Assembly (NCBI GenBank): GCA_963669155.1 | Contig: OZ022596.1 | Span: forward strand, 8,562,802-8,626,801 | Length of the DNA: 64,000 bases | Origin: Arbacia lixula | Lineage: Eukaryota; Echinodermata; Echinoidea; Arbacioida; Arbaciidae | Reading direction: 5' to 3' | Shown: piece after piece, positions 1-12,700 of the stretch | How the letters are laid out: each line of letters begins with the position of its first letter | Position numbering within the stretch: the first letter of the stretch is position 1 | Program-made: the position numbers and the translations under genes | Notes under the pieces: model-generated | The model's database searches: none | Told to the model about the DNA's origin: nothing | What the model saw: only the letters and a program-made list of their open reading frames with translations

Positions 1-343
1 GACAGTTACGGCTCTAAAAAGCCAATACTTCAGCGGAGATTCTGATTCCAATATTGTTTGGGCTCAAAAATAAAACATTTGAGCTATTCGTCTTCAAAGT
101 GACGCGAGATTTCAGAAATCGTACGGACTTCGCAACCGATATATACGTAAGCTCCCAGACTTTGCTGGATCCTGACCCTTCTACAAATTGAACGGCAATA
201 CCAGTTACAGCTTTGGAAAGCCGGTACTCCAGCGGAGAATTTGATTCCAGTTTTGTTTGGGCTCAAAAATAAAACATTTGAGCTATTCGTCTTCAAAGTG
301 ACGCGAATTTTCAGAAATCATACGGACTTCGCAACCGATATTC
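1..343. repeat. 199-bp direct duplication (two copies, first cut by window edge)
   Basis: Two copies of a block starting with GTTACRGCT and ending with CTTCGCAACCGATAT lie about 199 bp apart. They share long identical stretches such as GGGCTCAAAAATAAAACATT. No coding potential is evident. The spacer near 150-185 carries the motif TTGCTGGATCCTGACCC, which also occurs in both arms of the adjoining palindrome, so the two are probably related parts of one repeat family. Confidence 0.8.
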
Positions 344-348
344 GTCCG

Positions 349-1351
349 CAGGCAGCAGAAAACACACGATTTTATTTTCAGCTCGGTAGTCGTGACCTTC
401 ACTTTACCTCTCGAACCGCGAAAAAGGTCTCCTTTTCAAACTGCGATATCTCCATGAATATATCATATTTTTGTACACTTTCTTTTGTAACTGTATGTTG
501 GAGGTCGACATTTACTAAGGGTGAAAAAACATTTCATTGAAACAGGCAGAAAAATATTGAAAATTCGAGATAAATAATGTGGTTCTAATAAAAATTTAAA
601 AAATGAAAATAAACTCTATATTTCAATGTCAATCGCTTTTGAGCCCCTATTATTTAGAGATCATCTGAAGCGGAATTTATTGTACTTTATGGAGATACCA
701 TTATTTTTCAACCTCCCCCCATAGAAGGGTCAGGATCCAGCAAAATATCAACCATGTTCAAATCCAGAATGAGCGAGATATGACGAAGTTGTGAGCGATC
801 CTCACCAGTCAATCATAGTCCGCGGACTATGATTGGATCGCCTTGGATCGCCGGTAGAATTTCGTTCTTATCGTGGACTATGATTGGCTGGTTAGGATCG
901 TTCACAACTTCGTCATATCTCGCTCATTTTGGATTTGAACATGGTTGATGTTTTGCTGGATCCTGACCCTTCTATGGGGGGAGGTTGAAAAATAATGGTA
1001 TCTCCATAAAGTACAATAAATTCCGCTTCAGATGATCTCTAAATGTTTAGGGCTCAAAAGCGATTGACATTGGAATATAGAGTTTATTTTATTTTTTTTA
1101 ATTTGTATTAGAACCACATATTTATCTCGAATTTGCAATATTTGTCTGCCTGTTTCAATGAAATGTTTTTTCACCCTTGGTAAATGTCGACCTCCAACAT
1201 ACAGTTACAAAAGAAAGCGCACGAAAATATGATATATTCATGAAGATATCGCAGTTTGAAAAGGAGACGTTTTCCGCGGTTCGAGAGGTCAAGTGAAGGT
1301 CACGACTACCTCGCTGAAAATAAAATGAGCGTATTTTCCGGTGCCTGCCGT
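349..1351. mobile_element. about 1-kb palindromic (foldback) element, no coding capacity
   Basis: The left arm (about 349-830) and right arm (about 873-1351) are near-exact reverse complements of roughly 470 bp. For example TCGCTTTTGAGCC on the left matches GGCTCAAAAGCGA on the right. The short loop contains a 26-bp perfect palindrome at 810-835. No transposase frame is present. This fits a non-autonomous foldback DNA element or an inverted duplication. Target-site duplication was not resolved. Confidence 0.8.
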
Positions 1352-1358
1352 TTGGCTG

Positions 1359-2738
1359 TTTTATGATACATCATCTTCAGCTCAGGACGATGTCCCTCAC
1401 CAAGTAAGGATTCATTATTGTTGTTTTATGATACATCATCTTCAGCTCAGGACTACACTGTATGTCCCTCACCAAGTAAGGATTCATTATTGTTGTTGTA
1501 TGATACATCATCTTCAGCTCAGGACTATGTCCCTCACCAAGGAAGGATTCATTATTGTTGTTTTATGAATACATCATCTTCAGCTCAGGACTATGTCCCT
1601 CACCAAGTAAGGATTCATTATTGTTGTTTTATGATACATCATCTTCAGCTCAGGACTATGTCCCTCACCAAGTAAGGATTCATTATTGTTGTTTTATGAT
1701 ACATCATCTTCAGCTCAGGACTATGTCCCTCACCAAGTAAGGATTCATTATTGTTGTTTTATGATACATCATCTTCAGCTCAGGACTATGTCCCTCACCA
1801 AGTAAGGATTCATTATTGTTGTTTTATGATACATCATCTTCAGCTCAGGACTATGTCCCTCACCAAGTAAGGATTCATTATTGTTGTTTTATGATACATC
1901 ATCTTGAGCTCAGGACTATGTCCCTCACCAAGTAAGGATTCATTATTGTTGTTTTATGATACATCATCTTCAGCTATGGATTATGTCCCTCACCAAGTAA
2001 GGATTCATTATTGTTGTTTTATGATACATCATCCTCAGGACTATGTCCCTCACCAAGTAAGGATTCATTATTGTTGTTTTATGTTACATCATCCTCAGGA
2101 CTATGTCCCTCACCAAGTAAGGATTCATTATTGTTGTTTGATGATACATCATCTTCAGCTCAGGACTATGTCCCTCACCAAGTAAGGATTCATTATTGTT
2201 GTTTTATGATACATCATCTTGAGCTCAGGACTATGTCCCTCACCAAGTAAGGATTCATTATTGTTGTTTTATGTTACATCATCTTCAGCTCAGGACTATG
2301 TCCCTCACCAAGTAAGGATTCATTATTGTTGTTTTATGTTACATCATCTTCAGCTCAGGACTATGTCCCTCACCAAGTAAGGATTCATTATTGTTGTTTT
2401 ATGATACATCATCTTCAGCTCAGGACTACACTGTATGTCCCTCACCAAGTAAGGATTCATTATTGTTGTTTTATGATACATCATCTTCAGCTCAGGATTA
2501 TGTCCTTCACCAAGTTAGGATTCATTATTGTTGTTTTATGTTACATCATCTTCAGCTCAGGACTATGTCCCTCACCAAGTAAGGATTCATTATTGTTGTT
2601 TTATGATACATCATCTTCAGCTCAGGACTATGTCCCTCACCAAGTAAGGATTCATTATTGTTGTTTTATGATACATCATCTTCAGCTCAGGACTATGTCC
2701 CTCACCAAGTAAGGATTCGCTATTGTTGTTTTATGATA
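1359..2738. repeat. 65-bp minisatellite, 21 copies
   Basis: A 65-bp unit containing AAGTAAGGATTCATTATTG and CATCATCTTCAGCTCAGGA is repeated 21 times in tandem. Variants include two units with an extra ACTGTAC-type insertion (near 1450 and 2430) and two units missing 6 bp (near 2033 and 2092). Because 65 is not a multiple of three, all forward frames read the same short peptides in rotation. It is not coding. Confidence 0.92.
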
Positions 2739-3650
2739 AGTTTTATTACTTCGTGATCAAATAGAATGACAATACTTACAAATGATTAGTAGTGAATGGA
2801 AAAAATGAATAAGAAAAGGAAAACATTTCATGAAAAGACTTATTATGAGAGACAGAGAACCAACACAATTCAGAAAGGTCCAGGGTACCACAGCTCATAC
2901 AGCTTAAAACAAAAATTTAAGCGGTATTTTCTTTTAATATTTACCATTTAATAGTAAATATTTTATTGTTGGATAATCAAATAGAATCACATTTACAAAT
3001 AATTACCACCATTGTAGAAAGGGAAAGTGAAAAAGAATAAAAAAAGACAAGAACATTTCATTAAAAAACAGCATATTTTACAAAAGAGAGCAACCATGAT
3101 TCAGATATGTTGAGCATAGTTACTTTAGACATTTTGCAAAAGAAGAATGTTTGATGATGATTAAAATTTATTTATTAATTAATTATACAAAATTATGCAT
3201 AGATTTTTTTTATTTCCCCGTATAATTCACCTATGTAATGGATAGAAAAATCATAATTTCAGGCACGCGGCTACTGTATGATTTGATAAAAAAAGTTTTT
3301 AAATATAAAAAAATTGAAAATGCCACATTTTCCCTTTTGTATTTCTTTGTTTAGTGAAATTCTTAGATATGTCTTTGTTTTTTATTGTCTTTGTTTAATC
3401 GGAACTTATAACACCATTATTGGGGGAATTACGGTATATGAAATCAAAGAATACACTTTCCATTGGGTTTGTACACATAAATCACAAAAATGAGCTGAGT
3501 TTGGGATAATTTTGTCTGGCAAAACATGATGCGACGTGATTATTGTCTCAAAATTATGTTTTTCTCCACAAATGATACATACAAATTAATAAAAGCGTTG
3601 GTTCATCTGGCACATAAAAGGTTCATCATCTGATTTCATTTTCTCCAAAG
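2739..3650. other. AT-rich intron remainder upstream of the first visible exon
   Basis: No gene is seen. A diverged local duplication is present: a block around 2745-2845 resembles 2965-3075 (ATCAAATAGAAT, then ACATTTCATKAAAA). The stretch ends in the TTTTCTCCAAAG acceptor of the first exon. Confidence 0.5.
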
Positions 3651-3785
3651 CGGTTTGTGACTTTGAGCATGATGACATCTGTGGATTTGACCAGGATTTC
3701 ACCGATTCTGGGAACTGGAATGTTGGAACGGGTTCCGGTCGCAATTACGGCCCAGATGTTGACCATACTTATGGAACAAAGCTTG
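3651..3785 (+). CDS. Exon 1: MAM A, N-terminal segment
   Basis: Phase 1 in, phase 1 out. It reads [13 protein letters not shown] and ends [12 protein letters not shown] before donor CTTG|gtaaat; the acceptor is tctccaaag|CG. It has the two early MAM cysteines and the conserved GP..DHT turn. The exon before it must lie left of the window or be unrecognisable, since a G is needed to complete the first Ala codon. Confidence 0.88.
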
Positions 3786-6700
3786 GTAAATATACATCAA
3801 ATCTTATTACTGAACTCCTCTAATTAGGATCTTACAATATGGAAAAGTCTTGTAAGAACAATCAGGCCCAATTATTGTAACTCACCATCACTTTAGTCAT
3901 TAAAAGTGTTACATGAAGTATATGTCATATTTTTTTCCTTTTACCCAACTTGCAAGCTGATCACTATTTTCAGACAGCATTTCATCTGTGTGGAGGATGG
4001 CAATACAATAAGCCATTTTCTTCATACATTAACAATATCCCCATAATGTGTAGTAACACTTTCTTGCATTCACCTGCATTTCTTGACTCAGTTTCAATGG
4101 ATAGAACGCACCTTCAATCTATTAGTTGTTGCTACTGGGACAAACCTGTGACAAGCTTTGGGGTTACCATTAGTAAGGAATTGTACGAACATATTTAACG
4201 GAATGCACAGAATATGCATACATAACAAAAATGGTTTATTTCGAGTAGAATAGATAGAAATACACTTGTATCCCTCAATAGCTCGAGGGATCTCTTATGT
4301 CTATCTCTCAACTTTCTTTCCAAAGAATATTTCATCTATGTAGATAGTTCGATTGATATTTCATTTCTATCTCTCAATTTTCTTTCCACAGGATATGTAA
4401 TCTATGTAGTCAGCTACATTAGTGCATAAGGTTCAATAATTGAACAGTGGGGTGTTTCACTAAGCTGTTCGCAAGTTACGAACGACTTTACGAACGACTG
4501 GTGATCCCTTCTTGTGCTTAATGCGATACCACACTTTGTCCATTGAGAAACTGATTTAGCTCAAGAAGGGATTGCCAGCCGTTTGTAAAGTCATTCGTAA
4601 CTTACGAACAGCTTGGTGAAACACCAACCTGATATGTTGTGTCTTTTTTTCTACCCTTTTTTCATAGGATACTTCATCTACGTTGATAGTTACAAGAACG
4701 AGATAGTCACAACGGCTCGATTAACATTTCATTTCTCCCTCTCTCAACATTCTTTCCATGGACACCGACAACTCTACTAATAAAAAAAAAATTAACTCAC
4801 GTCTATCTGTCAACTTTCTTTCCATAATAGACGGTTGTATGAGTGCATAAGGTTCAATATTTCAACTTATAAGTTGTGTCTTGCCCCCAACTTTTTTTTT
4901 TTTTCACAGGATACTTCATCTATGTGGATACTGATGCAAACGAAATAGGCACAACGGCTCGATTGATATCGCCCGTGTACCCAGCAACCTTCCAACGCTG
5001 CCTTCAGCTCTGGGTGTATATGAAGGGTGATAGCCCACCAACACTGAGGGTGACCTTGATGATCGGAGACACACCAATCACAGACCTGCTTGCTCTTGAT
5101 CACTCCCATGCTCTGGAGAGATGGGCGGTGTATCAGAGCACTCTCTCTAGCGCACTGGACTACACGGTGAGTTCTTGCAACATTTAAAGATGGTCCGTCC
5201 CTTTTATAAGTAATTCATGACACAATGCTGTTTGAAGGGTGCATACATTAAAGGGGACCTCCAGTCATTACAAAAACAATACTAGAATTGAATATCAATC
5301 ATCTTGTTGTGGTGTCTTTTATGTTTCTGTAATTAGAAAAAAATGCAATTTACTAATACATCGCACAGAACATCGGCTATCTCGATGTTTCGCGCGTCTA
5401 TTTGATTTGCATGTCCACTAAATTGTTTTGTGTGTTTATTTCAGATACATCTTTGATGTAAGAAAGTTAAATTTCTGCCCGGTGGTTTTTAACCCAAAAA
5501 TAATTTGTAGCACTATTATTTTACTTTCTTGTTACAGGTTGTCTTTGAAACAGATATCAAAACGCAAGGTGTTTTGGCAATAGACGACATCAACATGAAC
5601 AAAGACAACTGTGCACCGTTTGGGTCATGTGACTTTGAGCATGACCTCTGCACGTACTGGAATTCTGAGGAGGATACTTTTGATTGGCTGCGAAACGCTG
5701 GTCCCACGCCCTCAGAGTCGTCTGGTCCAAGCACTGACCATTCTACTGGCACTAGTGGAGGTAACATCAATGCATATTTCTTCCCATTTAAAAGAAGGAC
5801 CCTTGAAATAAGTTAAAATATGTATGTCTTAAATATTTCTGTTTTTAGCTTTTCAAATTGAGTTCTCCGCTTGTTTATCTGGACTATTTCCTGAGGTGCA
5901 AAAAAAAAAGGAAAATCTAATTCATCTTGGGGGTCAATAGATTCGACAAGATCCCTCACCATCATACAATGTATGTCTGCTATTCACTCCCAGGCGTTTA
6001 CATCTATATGGATTCCACCCCTCTCCTCGAGTTCACCTTCACGTCAATAGATTCAACAAGATCCCTCATGATCATGCAATATTGAATATTATTCACTCCC
6101 AGGCGTTTACATCTATATGGATTCCACCCATCCCCTCGAGTTCACCTTCAGGTCAATAGATTCAACAAGATCCCTCATGATCATGCAATATTGAATATTA
6201 TTCACTCCCAGGCGTTTATATGTGTATGGATTCCACCCCTCCCCTCGAATTCACCTTCAGTCAATAGATTCAGCAAGATTCCTCTTAATCATGTGATATG
6301 TGTCACTATTCACTCCCAGGCGTCTACATCTATATGGATTTCACCCCTCCCCTCGAGTTCACCTTCAGGTCAATAGATTCAACAAGATCCCTCATGATCA
6401 TGCAATATTGAATATTATCCACTCCCAGGCAATTATATCTATATGGATTCCACCCCTCCCCTCGAGTTCACCTTGAGGTCAATAGATTCAACAAGATCCC
6501 TCATGATCATGCAATATTTGTCACTATTCACTCCCAGGCATTTACATCTATATGGATTTCACCCCTCCCCTCGAGTTCACCTTCAGGTCAATAGATTCAA
6601 CAAGATCCCTCATGATCATGCAATATTGAATATTATTCACTCCCAGGCGTTTACATCTATATGGATTCCACCCCTCCCCTCGAGTTCACCTTCAGGTCAA

Positions 6701-9700
6701 TAGATTCAACAAGATCCCTCATGATCATGTAATATTGAATATTATTCACTCCCAGGCGTTTACATCTATATGGATTCCACCCCTCCCGTTGAGTTCACCT
6801 TCAGGTCAATAGATTCAACAAGATCCCTCATGATCATGCAATATTGAATATTATTCACTCCCAGGCATTTACATCTATATGGATTCCACCCCTCCCCTCG
6901 AGTTCACCTTCAGGTCAATAGATTCAACAAGATCCCTCTTAATCATGTGATATTTGCCATTATACTCCGCATACTAAGAATGTAACCATATGATTGGTCA
7001 AGAGTTGATCATGTGATAAAGCATAGTTTTGCCCATCTGATTATCTGAGAAGAAAAGTTTGTTACACTCTAGTTGATAGTACTTTTTGGTTTCGCTGATC
7101 TCTTCACTCCTTACAGTCCTAACAGTTCTAACAGTCCTAGATAGCTACATCTAGGTCGCCTGGGAAGTGATAGTTTGTCCCATTACCTTCACCGACGTTG
7201 ATTATTTGCTTACTATTCACTCCCAGGCGTCTACATCTACGTGGACTCCGCTCCTCCCCGCCAGCAATCAGACACGGCCGTCCTGGTCTCGGAGCTGATC
7301 ACCAGCGAGATGTGTCTGTCCTTCTGGTACTACATGGGCGGGGCTCAGAACGGACGACTGGAGGTGGTTGTCGATGGCAACACGGTCTGGAGCCAGAGCG
7401 GCAGCCAGGAGAACCTGTGGATCCATGGGATATCAACCGTCGGAGATAACAACGATCCTACATACTCTACTTCTGTAAGTCCAGTTTAAAGGGATACAGG
7501 TAGTTCACCCTGAAAATAAATTGGTTTCAATAAAAGCAGAAACATGAAATAATCCTATAAGTGAAGGTTTGACAAAAATCTGTCAAAGGATAAGAAAAAT
7601 ATGATCTTCGAAATGTTGATTTTGTGATGTCACTTGCAAGGTGCCCTCCTATATGTAGTGTGCAATATAATGACATGAATTGCTCTCTTTCTGTTTTTGA
7701 TTTTTTTTCATAGAAGAATGTGTGTAAAAAGGAATTTCTTATGATGTGTCAAATGCACAGGTAAAAAGGTGCAAATCTCTTTGAAAAAATGCACACATTA
7801 AAAAAAACCTGTACACAGCATATGAGGGTCAATAGTCTGAAAGTGTATATTTTTGTGTCCCTAGAGTTCCGTGTAATATAATTCATCAGATATTGGACAT
7901 TTAACTTTGAATTTTCTGTATGTATAGTCTTTAACATGTATCAGATAAGATTATATAGTGCAATTGTGAAGTATAGTTTCTTTTTTTATGATGTTCACTA
8001 GTCTTATATCCAGACCCCCCTAAAACCCCATGTCCCTATACAAAAAATCAAAATACATGACAGCATTTCTAACTTATGCTGGAAAGAAGCTCTCATTTTT
8101 TTAATGTGGGAATTATATAAATTGTATAATCTCATGAAATTGATACCAATAAAATGGAATGCATAAGTAAAATTTGACTTTTTTATTAATTCTTTCCTGT
8201 CCCGATGTTTTGCATCAGCTCCGTCACGTAATGTTTTTCTGCCATCTACGACTATCAATAATCGAGTAATTCGAGTAAAACTGTCCTGGCGGGTCCACGC
8301 AGTCCTCACGGAGTGGTGTTTTCCTTAAGGTTCCTGTAATATTTAAAGGCAGTTGTGAAAAATACCAAATTCCTTTCGAAAGTCGGACCGTACCTTTATT
8401 CAGCATCATCTCCGAACGTATATTTTGACATATTAAATGATGCTTATTGCATTTAACTTTGATTGATTCCAAAACCGATCAATTCCCACTGCAATCACAC
8501 AAAGCCGCTTCGAAGCTGCTCTATGCTAACCCGTGCTTTTCTCCCCACGAGTCGCTCGGGCATCAGCTCCGTCACGGTCAGCTCCGTCACACTCCCCCAT
8601 TTGTGTGACGGAGATGACGATTGTGTGACGGAGATGACGATTGTGTGACGGAGCTGATGAGATCTATTTGTTAAATTTCTTAGATTGTTAATTGTTTTTT
8701 TGGAGGTATGACTTGTGAATATATAAAAGTAATACTAGAAGACATAATTGAGGTGAACTGAATCAGTTTTTGGTGCTTGTCTATGTAAATTCTAATGCCT
8801 CTTCTGCCATGTGACGGAGCTGACCGTGACGGAGCTTATGCCCCAGCGACTCGGGAGAAAAGCTGAATAAACTGAAAAAAAAATAAAGATTTATAGAGAG
8901 TCTTTAAAAAGTCAAGTATTCTGAACTAATGACTTATGCGCCAACAGAGAGTTTGGTTTAATATTATAGTATTAAATATCAATGAGCAAGTTGTAATATG
9001 TACATAGTATGAGTCTGCAATCCCCCATCATCTCCGTCACGCTGTGTCAGCTCCGTCACGGTGGTATCTAATCTTGAAAAATGTGGTACAGACTTAAAAG
9101 ATTGATAAGATTTAAATTCACGAATTGAGATTAAAATACCACACTTTGATTAATCTATCAAACTCTGTTCAATCTCAATGGCATGTGGTCATGAAAGTGA
9201 ATGGAAAGTCCCTTTTTTCGTGAAATTCGCAATTTAGTGCTGTGGCATGGTTTTAAATCTACTTAAAAGACTAACAAACATAAAACTATTGATCTTGATT
9301 TGATTACACCTTTATAGAAGTACATTACTTTCTGTTTATGGAATGTAAGGACTGTGATGTATAAACTGAATTGTAAAAACAAATCAAAATATTGTGCAGA
9401 CCTTTCGTGACGGAGCTGACTCAAATTCAGTCAGTGTTGTGAAAAGAGCATAAATATAGTAGCTTAGTCCCGGGAAATAGCGTGCCAAACTATATTTTCA
9501 ATTTTCATGAATAGTTATCACTATAAAAACACCAATAGGAATCATGGATGAGTTGTTTGGATTTCCCTTGGTACCTATCTCTGAAAATATACACTTTCTG
9601 ACTATTCACCCATGAGAGATCACCTCAAACTTGACGTCACAAAACCAAAACTTTAAAAGATTATTTGGTTGTTTACAGTGTACTGTAAAATAGCACCATG

Positions 9701-12700
9701 AGTGGTTTTGCATACTTCACCCTGGAAACTTCATGTTAAAAACAAATACACATTTTCTGATATTGACCTGTATTGTGATTGATACTGTTTTATCATCATC
9801 CATAGTGCTCACGGCTACCGTTGAAACCTTTTCACAGAACAACTGGCCAATTGATGACATCAAACTGGTTACTTTGATCATGTTGACTTATATATGGTAT
9901 TATTATCATCCACCCTATATTTAGAATATGACATTGAACTGAATGTTACATTGATCATGTTAACCTGTACACTTTATCATCCACCCTCTCATACATTGAA
10001 TGGTACTGCTGGGACCCTCTCTAAGAGGGACATTACACTGGATGACATTTAACTAGATATTGTTCTATTAACCATGTTTTGATTGTATCGTCATATCCTA
10101 CTCTATCATTAGATTATTTTTATATACATTACAATAACTTATATATTATATTCACCCTGCTCTAGATGGGTCCTGATCTTACCCCTAAGAGACATGGCTC
10201 TTGATGATATCAACACCTTTTATTGTTGTTTTTATCATATTGACTTGAACACTTTATAATGATTGTCTACCCTATCATTATATCAGTATTATATTTTTTC
10301 ATATTGACTGATACATGGTGTTATTATCATCCACCCTCTCTTTAGATCATGTCCTGGGGTACCATTGGGATGCCCTCTAGAGCGACATTGCACTGGATTA
10401 CATCACTCTAACCCCAATTCCTGTTCCTCTGTTCATATTGACCTGTGCACTATATTCACTTTGTCTTTACCTCATGTTCAAGGGTACAGTTGGGATGCCA
10501 ACCCTAAGCGACATGGCACTTGATGACATCATCTTAACCTCTGATGCCTGCTCCTCTGTTATTACCTCTCATTCACCCTATATTTTTAATATGACATAAA
10601 TTTGAATGTTACATTTATCATATTGACCTATACACTATATCCACTCTGTCTTTATAGATCATGTTCAGGGGTACAATTGGGACGCCCTTCATGAGCGACA
10701 TTGCACTGGATGACATCACTCTAACCCCAATTCCTGCTCCTCTGTTGTTAGCTCTCATCCACCCTTTATTTTAATATGAGATCAAACTGGTTGTTACATT
10801 TATCATATAGACCTATAACCACTTTGTCTTTACATCATGTTCAGGGCTACAGTTGGGATGCCATTGCTAAGCAACATGGCACTTGATGACATCATTCTAA
10901 CCTCCAATGCCTGCTCCTCTGTTATTACCTAGCATCCACCCTTTATTTTAATATGAGATCAAACTGGTTGTTACATTTATCATATTGACCTATAAACCAT
11001 ATCCAATCTGTCTTTATAGATCATGTTCAGGGGTAGCGTTGGGACGCCATTCCTAAGCGACATAGCACTTGATGACATCACCTTAGCCTCTGATGCCTGC
11101 TCCTCTGTTTTTAGCCCTCATCCATGCTATATCTATAATATGACATCAAACTGGTTGTTACATTTACATGTATCATATTGACCTGTAAACTATGTCCACT
11201 CTGTCTTTATAGATCATGTTCAGGGGTACCATTGGGATGCCATCCCTAAGCGACATGGCATTGGATGACATAACTCTAACCTCCTATTCCTGCTCCTCTG
11301 TTATTTCCTCTCATCCACTGTATATTGTTAATATGACATAAAATTGAATGTTACATTTATCATATTGACCTATACACTATATCCACTCTGTCTTTACAGA
11401 TCATGTTCAGGGGTACCATCGGGACGCCATCCCTAAGCGACATGGCATTGGATGACATAACTCTAACCCCTGATGCTTGCTCCTCCGCCACCCCTGAGCC
11501 GCCCTGCTACTTCTACTGCGCAAACGACATCTGTCTCCACAGCCAAGACCTGGTCTGTAACTTCCAAGACGACTGCGGCGATGGAAGTGATGAAGTCAAC
11601 TGCGGTATGTATTCTGATGTCGTGTCAGTTCTTTGGAATCAACTAAAAAGTTCTGTAGCGCTACGAAATTCTAAGCAGTGGAAGACTTGTAAACTTGCAG
11701 TGTATCACAGGTTGCAGCCCATTTTATTGATTAACCTGATCTTACACTCCAAAGATAACTCAGAGATAACACTGTCTCTTGTTGTCTGAGCTGTACACAT
11801 ATTTCTGAATCAAACTCTCTGATATCTCTGAATATATTCTTATTCTCTCATCAGATACAATTTGACAAATATAGTGAAATGCCTTGAGAGGGCCAGTGGC
11901 TTGGATTTATAATGACTCAGTACATATCCCATCGCAGCTTGGGCTTCTGAAAAGTGGTCATAAAAATGGATATGATTCAAGATGCGGGGGAGTGGTAAAA
12001 GGACTTAGGTCGCATAAGAGTATTATTTCAGCTCTCTAACTCTTTATACACCACTCATGCATTTTCGGACAAGTCATACACACTAATTTCCACAGATCAG
12101 CATTTTACTTGCAACACAAAGGGTAAAGCAATAGAATTTACTTCATTTAGATTATTGAGTGCCACATGTGACTTTTTAATACTATATAAGCACAATTAGC
12201 ATTGGTGAGAGTTTATCTGGCACCAAAAGGAGTGAAGGCAAAGTACTAGAACGGACATCATTGTGTTAATGTCGACAGGATCGTGTGACTTTGAGTCTGG
12301 TTGGTGTAACTACACGGATGTGAGTACAGGGAGCATAGAGTGGCAGAGGGGACAAGGGTCTCTCTCTTCAGGTCCCACCAACGACCATACCACAGGGACA
12401 AGTCAAGGTAACCATAGAAACAACTACTTTAAAGGGATGGTTCACCCTGAAATTATTCTTGTTTTAAAAATAAGCAGACGCATGAAAGAAACAGATAAGG
12501 TTTGATGAAAATCCACCAATTAGTTTAACATTTCAGTGTTTATTACTGCAAATAGTACACTGCAACAACATAGACAACATGTAAAAATGGAATTGAATTG
12601 AAGGAAATAATCATCATGGAATTTTGAGACCTTATCAAGGAAGAATTAGGGAATTGTGTTTTCTTGAAATGCTGTGAATCCTGGTTATAGTGAAAATAAC

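Noticed and set aside
1341-2712. Overlapping frames reading VPHQVRIHYCCF
   Set aside because: All are rotations of the 65-bp repeat in three frames.
3950-4198. 82-codon frame in intron 1
   Set aside because: No recognised domain, no fitting splice sites, and the intron is already explained by phase-1 joining of exons 1 and 2.
5985-6955. Regular array considered as a CRISPR or satellite
   Set aside because: No separate repeat and spacer pattern exists, the unit matches the exon 4 acceptor, and the context is an animal gene.
9791-11399. Treating the six exon 5 copies as confirmed alternative exons
   Set aside because: They lack clear donors and the LDLa half. Without RNA evidence they are listed as pseudo-exons.
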